NCBI GenBank assembly: GCA_028691985.1 | Contig: JAQUYG010000010.1 | Coordinates: forward strand, 1-35,388 | Length of the DNA: 35,388 nt | Direction: 5' to 3' | DNA from: Minisyncoccota bacterium | GTDB taxonomy: Bacteria > Patescibacteriota > Minisyncoccia > JAHIHE01 > JAGLIN01 | In this document: positions 30,918 through 35,388 of the stretch, one piece after another | Numbering within the stretch: the first letter of the stretch is position 1 | Layout: each line of letters opens with the position of its first letter | Made by a program: the position numbers and the translations under genes | Notes under the pieces: generated by a model | Told to the model about the DNA's origin: nothing | What the model saw: only the letters and a program-made list of their open reading frames with translations | Database searches by the model: none

Positions 30918-31052
30918 CTAAACAGTCAGAGCTTTTCTGCCTTTGCTTCTTCGAGAAGCCAAAACTCTCTTGCCTCCCGGAGTCCTCATTCGGGAAAGAA
31001 ACCCATGGACTCGCGCCCGCTTCTTTTTCTTTGGCTGATAAGTACTTTTCAT
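30918..31052 (-). CDS. rpmH: Ribosomal protein bL34
   Basis: A 44-aa product too short for ordinary ORF cut-offs. The N-terminus reads [18 protein letters not shown] and the end [12 protein letters not shown], with [12 protein letters not shown] between; this is the basic, single-helix bL34 of the 50S subunit. The start ATG at 31052 has no Shine-Dalgarno, but a consensus promoter lies 40 bp upstream. It leads the rpmH-rnpA-yidD-yidC-jag operon away from the origin. Confidence 0.96.
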   Translation of the reverse strand: MKSTYQPKKKKRARVHGFLSRMRTPGGKRVLASRRSKGRKALTV

Positions 31053-31091
31053 AAGTATACAAAACAACAACTGATTAACGAAACTAGGCTA

Positions 31092-31120
31092 AGTATAATA
31101 TGCACCCGCAAAAAAGTCAA
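31092..31120 (-). promoter_or_regulatory. Promoter of the rpmH operon
   Basis: Minus strand: TTGACT, exactly 17 bp, TATACT. This is one of the best promoters in the window and suits a ribosomal protein operon. Confidence 0.65.
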
Positions 31121-31430
31121 TAATAACACCAGAAAAACCTCTTTCCCAAAATTTTTCCCAATATCCCGAAAAAACCAGATCTTTATAGGCCGGGAACGCA
31201 ACAAAGACAGAAACTGCCCGTTAGCTGCCCCTCACGATGCCCTGCGTTCAAAAAAAGCTTATTGCTCACAAGAATTGACTTTGTTTTTTATTATTATAGA
31301 TTAAAACTACACCCGTACACAATTCATCCACAGCTTATTAACAATCCTCTTTATTTAGAGCCATTTTTAAAAAAAATCGTCTGTGCTATACTGGTCTTAT
31401 CAACAAAGCCAGATTACAATTTAAAAAAAT
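31121..31430. promoter_or_regulatory. rpmH-dnaA divergent control region
   Basis: The gene-free region between rpmH and dnaA. It contains near-matches to DnaA boxes (TTWTNCACA): TCATCCACA at 31324-31332, TTATTAACA at 31335-31343 and TTATCAACA at 31397-31405, each with one mismatch. A possible upstream promoter TTGACT (31275-31280), 16 bp, TAGATT (31297-31302) is present. These sites would allow DnaA autoregulation and may be part of the origin. The rest is AT-rich without ORFs. Confidence 0.4.
31382..31392 (+). promoter_or_regulatory. Extended -10 of the dnaA promoter
   Basis: TGTGCTATACT gives TATACT with TGC in front, the same extended -10 style as the LysM-CHAP and 3D gene promoters. The -35 is weak (TTTTTA at 31364-31369). 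The leader to ATG 31431 would be about 32 nt and overlaps the DnaA-box-like TTATCAACA. Confidence 0.5.
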
Positions 31431-32786
31431 ATGAATAATGAACAGCTTTGGCAAGCAACACTAGGAGAGCTTGAACTTTGTATAAGCAAAGCCAACTTTA
31501 TAACCTGGTTTAAAAACACCAGCATAGCGTCCAAGAAGGAAGACCAGCTGGTAATAAGCGTGCCTAATGGCTTTACCAAAGAATGGCTTAAGAATAAATA
31601 TCATAAAGATATTATAAAGGCGATACAGAATATCTGCCCAGAAATAAAGAACATCGAATATAAGGTGGGGCAAGGAACATCGCAAGGTCAGCCGCAAGAA
31701 GAAGAAAGGCGCGCGGAGATGAAACCGACACCCGAGAGAATATCTTCTACTTCCGACAGGAATAATTTTTTGAACCCGTCATACAATTTCAACAATTTCA
31801 TAGTTGGTCCCAACAATGAGCTCGCCCATGCCGCATGCATAGCTGTGAGTAAAAACCCGGGACAGAAATATAATCCCTTGTTCATTTACGGCGGAGTGGG
31901 ATTAGGGAAGACTCACCTTTTGCAATCCATCGGCAACGAGGCTCTCAAGAAAGACCCTCACAAAAAGATAAAATATGCCTCGTCAGAAAAATTCACCAAT
32001 GAACTTATCGAGGCCATATCAGGTAAAAACACCAAAACTTTCAAAAACATGTACAGGGAGATCGACATACTGATAATTGACGATATCCAATTTTTAGCAG
32101 GCAAAGAAAAAACCCAAGAAGAATTTTTTCATACCTTTAATACGCTCTACGAAAACAACAAGCAAATAGTGCTCTCCAGCGACCGGCCTCCGAAGGCCAT
32201 TCCGGCCCTAGAGGAAAGACTCAGGTCCCGCTTTGAGGGGGGAATGATTGCGGATGTCGGTTTCCCAGATTATGAGATAAGACTTGCTATTTTAAGAACA
32301 AAGGCCAAAGAAAAAAACTTCGACATTCCCGAAGAGTCTTTGAACTATATTGCGCTTCATATCCAAAGGAATATCCGAGAGTTACAAGGAGCCCTTAACC
32401 GGGTGGTCGCGGTATGCGAGCTGGACGGAAGCTATCCTGACATAAAAAAAACCACCGCTATCTTGGCAAATATAATTTCCCAGCCGATTAAAAAAGCCAC
32501 GACTCCTAAAGACATTATGAAAAGTGTTGCCGATTTCTATGGCGTTACCAGCAACGAGCTTACTGATAAGAGTAGGAAAAAGGAGTTTGTAAAACCGAGG
32601 CAAATAGCGATGTTTTTGATGAGGAAAGAATTAAAAAGTTCTTTCCCTTCAATCGGATCCTGGCTAGGAGGAAGAGACCACACTACCGCCATGCATGCCT
32701 TTGACAAAATAACGACCGAGATAGAAAATGACAAGTTGATCGAGCAAGAAATAAACCTGATCGTGGAACAAATCTACAATGACTGA
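31431..32786 (+). CDS. dnaA: Chromosomal replication initiator DnaA
   Basis: The 451-aa protein has all four DnaA domains: domain I (1-80, helicase-loading/self-interaction), a short linker (80-115), AAA+ domain III with Walker A GGVGLGKT (154-161) and Walker B LIIDDIQF (214-221), and DNA-binding domain IV ending in the signature RDHTTAMHA (415-423). Length is near normal. It binds DnaA boxes in the flanking regions and opens the origin. Start ATG has an A-rich leader without Shine-Dalgarno. Confidence 0.97.
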   Translation: MNNEQLWQATLGELELCISKANFITWFKNTSIASKKEDQLVISVPNGFTKEWLKNKYHKDIIKAIQNICPEIKNIEYKVGQGTSQGQPQEEERRAEMKPTPERISSTSDRNNFLNPSYNFNNFIVGPNNELAHAACIAVSKNPGQKYNPLFIYGGVGLGKTHLLQSIGNEALKKDPHKKIKYASSEKFTNELIEAISGKNTKTFKNMYREIDILIIDDIQFLAGKEKTQEEFFHTFNTLYENNKQIVLSSDRPPKAIPALEERLRSRFEGGMIADVGFPDYEIRLAILRTKAKEKNFDIPEESLNYIALHIQRNIRELQGALNRVVAVCELDGSYPDIKKTTAILANIISQPIKKATTPKDIMKSVADFYGVTSNELTDKSRKKEFVKPRQIAMFLMRKELKSSFPSIGSWLGGRDHTTAMHAFDKITTEIENDKLIEQEINLIVEQIYND

Positions 32787-33087
32787 TCAAGTCCCTATAT
32801 GTCCAAAAGCTGTGTATAAGCTATGCAAAAACCCACGATAAATGCTTATAATTTTTGGGAAAAACCTACTGATAAATATCGGATATCGCGAAAAATATTA
32901 AGTCTCAAAAAAAATATCTTTCTTGTCCCAAGAAAGAACCCAACTAAAAGCATAGTCTTTCCACAGTTTAAAAAAGTTATTTCGCTCTAAACAGACAACA
33001 AAGAAGCACTTTTCCACCGTTTTTCGTTCCTTTACTATTACTACTTTATTAATAAACTTATTATTTAAATACAATAACCATTAAAGT
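32787..33087 (+). other. Candidate oriC: dnaA-dnaN intergenic region
   Basis: No gene. A DnaA box fitting TTWTNCACA lies on the minus strand at 32811-32819 (TTATACACA). Near-boxes are CTTTCCACA (32957-32965) and TTTTCCACC (33010-33018), each one mismatch from TTWTNCACA. About 13 bp after the last one, the triplets TTA-CTA-TTA-CTA-CTT (33032-33046) give on the complementary strand a run matching the DnaA-trio rule 3'-[G/A]A[T/A]-5', followed by about 40 bp of almost pure A/T (33047-33085). Box, trio and AT-rich DNA resemble the B. subtilis unwinding element. Also present is a perfect 9-bp palindrome TCTTTCTTG/CAAGAAAGA (32917-32937) and TATAAGC/GCTTATA (32815-32850). Confidence 0.55.
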
Positions 33088-34224
33088 ATGAAGATAACTT
33101 GTACCCAAGAAAACTTAAATAAAGCACTTAGTATAGTTGGTAAGGTAATTAATAAAAACACCACCCTTCCTATATTGAATAATGTTCTTTTGAAGACAGA
33201 TAAAAAAGGACTTAGATTAAGTTCAACTAATTTAGAGCTTGGGGTTAATTATTGGATAGGAGGTAAAATCGAAGAAGAGGGAGAGATCACTATTCCGACC
33301 AAATTGTTTGCTAACTTTGTTGCCAGTATTCCTGATGGAAATGTGGAGATAAAAACCCGGGAAGATATGGTGAATATAAAGTGTAATAGTTATAAGATAA
33401 ATATAAAAGGTATTGATGCCAAGGAATATCCACTGGCTCCCAAAATCGAGAATGACTTTTTGTTCAAAGTGAAAAGCGAAGATTTTAAGGAAGCGGTCGT
33501 ACAGGTTCTGCCTTCAGTTTCCATGAGTGAATCCAGGATGGAGATAACTGGAATCCTTTTAGATTTTTCTGAAATAGAAGACGGCAGGATTGTTTTGGTA
33601 TCGACTGATAGTTATCGCCTGGCGCAAAAGACCATACAGCTTTCTAGAGAAAATATAAACAAAGAAAGTTTGAATGCCTTAGGTAATATAAGATCTGTGA
33701 TTATTCCTAAAAATGCGATGCAGGAACTTTCTAGGGACTTGAGCGAAGAAAGTGAAATGTTGGAAATAGTGATCGCTGAGAATCAGATAGTTTTTAATTT
33801 CGGAAAAGCGGTGATAATCTCTAGGCTGATAGAGGGCAACTATCCTCAATATAAACAAGTGATACCAGAAAAATTTATGTCGCAGGCAGTTATGGATATC
33901 AAGGATATCTCCAATGCTGTAAAAATTTCTGGATTATTTTCCAGCGCTTCAAATAATAGTGTAAAATTTAAAATGGGCTCTGATGGTAAAATAGAAGTTA
34001 GTTCGGAAGCAAATGAACTGGGTAATAATAATTCCAGAATTGTCGCTAAGACTTCTGGTAAAGAACTTGAGGTGGTTTATAATTATAAATATCTGATGGA
34101 TGGGCTTAACAGCGTTCTGGGAAATGAAGTCGTCCTTGATATCAATGATGAGAATTCTCCTTCGATCTTGAAAACAAGCTCGGATGAAACATTTATTTAT
34201 GTTATTATGCCAATCAGAAATTAA
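33088..34224 (+). CDS. dnaN: DNA polymerase III beta subunit (sliding clamp)
   Basis: The 378-aa protein has the three-domain clamp fold. Typical parts are the N-terminal MKITCTQENLNKALSIVGKV and LPILNNVLLKT, the central VSTDSYRLAQ and LIEGNYPQYKQVIP in the third-domain junction, and the C-terminal VIMPIRN, equivalent to the conserved PMRL end. It tethers the polymerase to DNA. It follows dnaA after the candidate origin. No obvious Shine-Dalgarno precedes ATG 33088. Confidence 0.96.
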   Translation: MKITCTQENLNKALSIVGKVINKNTTLPILNNVLLKTDKKGLRLSSTNLELGVNYWIGGKIEEEGEITIPTKLFANFVASIPDGNVEIKTREDMVNIKCNSYKINIKGIDAKEYPLAPKIENDFLFKVKSEDFKEAVVQVLPSVSMSESRMEITGILLDFSEIEDGRIVLVSTDSYRLAQKTIQLSRENINKESLNALGNIRSVIIPKNAMQELSRDLSEESEMLEIVIAENQIVFNFGKAVIISRLIEGNYPQYKQVIPEKFMSQAVMDIKDISNAVKISGLFSSASNNSVKFKMGSDGKIEVSSEANELGNNNSRIVAKTSGKELEVVYNYKYLMDGLNSVLGNEVVLDINDENSPSILKTSSDETFIYVIMPIRN

Positions 34225-34238
34225 TCGTATTAAAAAAT

Positions 34239-34529
34239 ATGCTGAGTTCCATCAGTGCAGACCTTAAAAAATCTATCAACAAGGCCGGTATCTCCAGGCA
34301 GATTGAGGCGGTGGAAATTTGTGATTTATGGGAAAAGGTAATTTGTCAGATTTTCGGCGATCAGGTTATAGACAAGTCTAGCGCACTGAGCTTTAAAGAT
34401 GGAACTCTGACGGTTGCTGTCTTAAGTCCGGTTCTTTCGCAGGAATTTCGTTTTAAAGAAGAGGAAATAAAAGACAAACTTAATCGGGGAAGAAAAATTT
34501 GGGTAAAAAAAATAAGATTTGAAATATAA
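34239..34529 (+). CDS. DUF721/DciA-like protein
   Basis: The 96-aa product matches the short DUF721 form: an N-terminal helix, LWEKVICQIFGDQVIDKSSALSFKDGTLTV, then AVLSPVLSQEFRFKEEEIKDKLN, the two-strand/helix KH-like core. DUF721 includes DciA, the ancestral replicative helicase operator in bacteria lacking DnaC/DnaI. Its position 14 bp after dnaN fits a replication role. Many genomes carry recF at this place followed by DUF721; here recF is absent. DUF721 membership is fairly clear, helicase loading is inferred. Confidence 0.8.
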   Translation: MLSSISADLKKSINKAGISRQIEAVEICDLWEKVICQIFGDQVIDKSSALSFKDGTLTVAVLSPVLSQEFRFKEEEIKDKLNRGRKIWVKKIRFEI

Positions 34530-34625
34530 TCTTTTTTTGTTTTTTATAGGAAGGTTTTTATCTGGAAGTGGTGGAATTTTGGAAATATTCTTAAAGTAGT
34601 ATCTTAAGAAAAATAACAATTTCTT

Positions 34626-35388
34626 ATGTCTTTTAGAAAAATGTTTACCAGTGTTCCTTTTTTGTTTTTTATTGTTTTGCTTGCGGTGGCGTTGGCTATT
34701 TTTGAAAGTCGGGCGGCTGCCGAGGACACATCGGATATCCGATATGTCTTAGAGGAGGAGTTATTGGATGGGAATGAAGAGGGCGGACAAGAATTACAGC
34801 CGGCGGAGGTTGTTGATGATTCGGGTAATGATGAGAAAACGGAAAGCACAGAGGAAAACAATGGAGATTCTTCTGAAAATGGCGGTTCTACGGAAATCGG
34901 TGGTGGAGAGGTTTCTATGGAAGACGCTTCTTCGGGGTCCTGTAGTTCTTCTGTTGATAGCGGCATAGTTATAAGCGAGCTCCTTATAAATCCGGAGGGA
35001 ACTGACACTCTCGGTGAATTTATAGAGATTTATAATACAGGAAATACAAAAGTTGATATTACCGGATGGACCTTAAGCGATCAATCTGGAAAGGTAAAAA
35101 CATTCTCTATTTTAGAAACTTATATGGATTCAGGAGAATATAAAGTTTTTTATTATAGTGAGACAAAAATCTCTCTTAATAATGATGGCGATGGCGTGAT
35201 TTTATCTGACATAAACGGATGCCAAGTTTTTGCAACTTTGATAAGCGGTGCGGCAGAAGAAGGATTTTCTTATGCGCTTGATGAGAACAAAAATTGGCAG
35301 TGGACGATCATGTCGACGCCTGGAGGAGTAAATATTATAGATGCAGGAGGAGAAGCTATAAACGATCCTGAAGATGGCGGCGTAGATT
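34626..35388 (+). CDS. LTD (lamin-tail) domain surface protein, truncated by the window end
   Basis: From ATG 34626 the frame is open to the last base (254 codons seen). It has an N-terminal signal peptide (about 8-31, ending near SRAAAED), a long acidic Glu/Ser/Gly/Asn-rich linker (about 35-115) and an LTD domain from about 117: IVISELLINPEGTDTLGEFI, IYNTGNTKVDITGWTLSDQSG and later GDGVILSD. LTD domains occur in secreted bacterial proteins, often with nuclease or glycan-binding partners. A Cys pair (in SGSCSSS and NGCQVF) may form a disulfide. The C-terminus lies outside the window. Confidence 0.85.
   Translation, partial: MSFRKMFTSVPFLFFIVLLAVALAIFESRAAAEDTSDIRYVLEEELLDGNEEGGQELQPAEVVDDSGNDEKTESTEENNGDSSENGGSTEIGGGEVSMEDASSGSCSSSVDSGIVISELLINPEGTDTLGEFIEIYNTGNTKVDITGWTLSDQSGKVKTFSILETYMDSGEYKVFYYSETKISLNNDGDGVILSDINGCQVFATLISGAAEEGFSYALDENKNWQWTIMSTPGGVNIIDAGGEAINDPEDGGVD

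Noticed and set aside
31005-31304. Plus-strand ORF across rpmH and its promoter
   Set aside because: It overlaps the clear bL34 gene and its promoter and has no recognisable features.
34604-35008. Minus-strand Ser-rich ORF at the right end
   Set aside because: It is the antisense of the acidic linker of the LTD protein; the plus frame has a signal peptide and an LTD domain.

Overview
The window reads as bacterial chromosome from a streamlined genome, most likely Patescibacteria/CPR, with a Parcubacteria- or Moranbacteria-like lineage as the best guess. That placement is inferred from compact proteins, short or extended versions of core proteins (598-aa IF-2, 168-aa Jag without its N-terminal domain, bL19 with an acidic tail), mostly A/T-rich leaders without Shine-Dalgarno sequences, DUF4446 and DUF721 genes, ThyX instead of ThyA, LTD/LysM/CHAP/3D surface proteins and many short palindromic repeats. 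No marker for formal classification is present. TGA is used as a normal stop.

Layout. 1-426: no protein gene; two perfect DnaA boxes, two terminators and a candidate small RNA between them. 427-3427 (minus): uvrD/pcrA-like helicase, then ksgA/rsmA. 3428-4956 (plus): tandem promoters, a long leader and a secreted LysM-CHAP hydrolase. 5128-8385: seven-gene mix of translation functions, namely tRNA-Val(GAC), an RluA-type pseudouridine synthase, rplS, tRNA-Leu(GAG), tRNA-Val(TAC), tRNA-Phe(GAA) and tRNA-Gly(GCC), interspersed with a 115-bp tandem repeat that starts inside a tRNA 3' end, REP-like palindromes and a frameshifted small gene. 8642-10956 (plus): thyX and a glyA-like gene, together a folate/dTMP module. 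11170-11742 (plus): secreted 3D-domain protein. 11945-23919 (minus): a flippase-like membrane protein, a membrane-anchored unknown, tRNA-Leu(TAA) and tRNA-Cys(GCA), family 4 uracil-DNA glycosylase coupled to an anchored beta-helix protein, a 654-aa orphan between two nfo copies (one truncated), intact nfo, a small membrane protein, then the nrnA-like/rbfA/infB/DUF4446 operon. 24088-24501 is a short plus-strand gene with a strong promoter. 24566-28914 (minus): two O-antigen ligase/polymerase-like proteins and a Wzx-like flippase. 28979-31052 (minus): jag, yidC, yidD, rnpA, rpmH. 31431-34529 (plus): dnaA, dnaN and a DUF721/DciA-like gene. 34626 to the end: a truncated LTD-domain surface protein.

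The strand switch near 31.1-31.4 kb, the rpmH-rnpA-yidD-yidC-jag / dnaA-dnaN order, and DnaA-box-like sites followed by a possible DnaA-trio run and an AT-rich stretch in the dnaA-dnaN gap place the replication origin here (inference). Genes on both sides are transcribed away from it.

The most unusual items are the 359-bp near-identical nfo patch on both sides of an unknown 654-aa gene, the tRNA-anchored 115-bp tandem repeat, a 148-bp inverted-repeat element abutting a stop codon, the possible DnaA-trio origin, and several frame-disrupted small genes. I did not find a CRISPR array, a transposase, a prophage, or a recognisable defence system.
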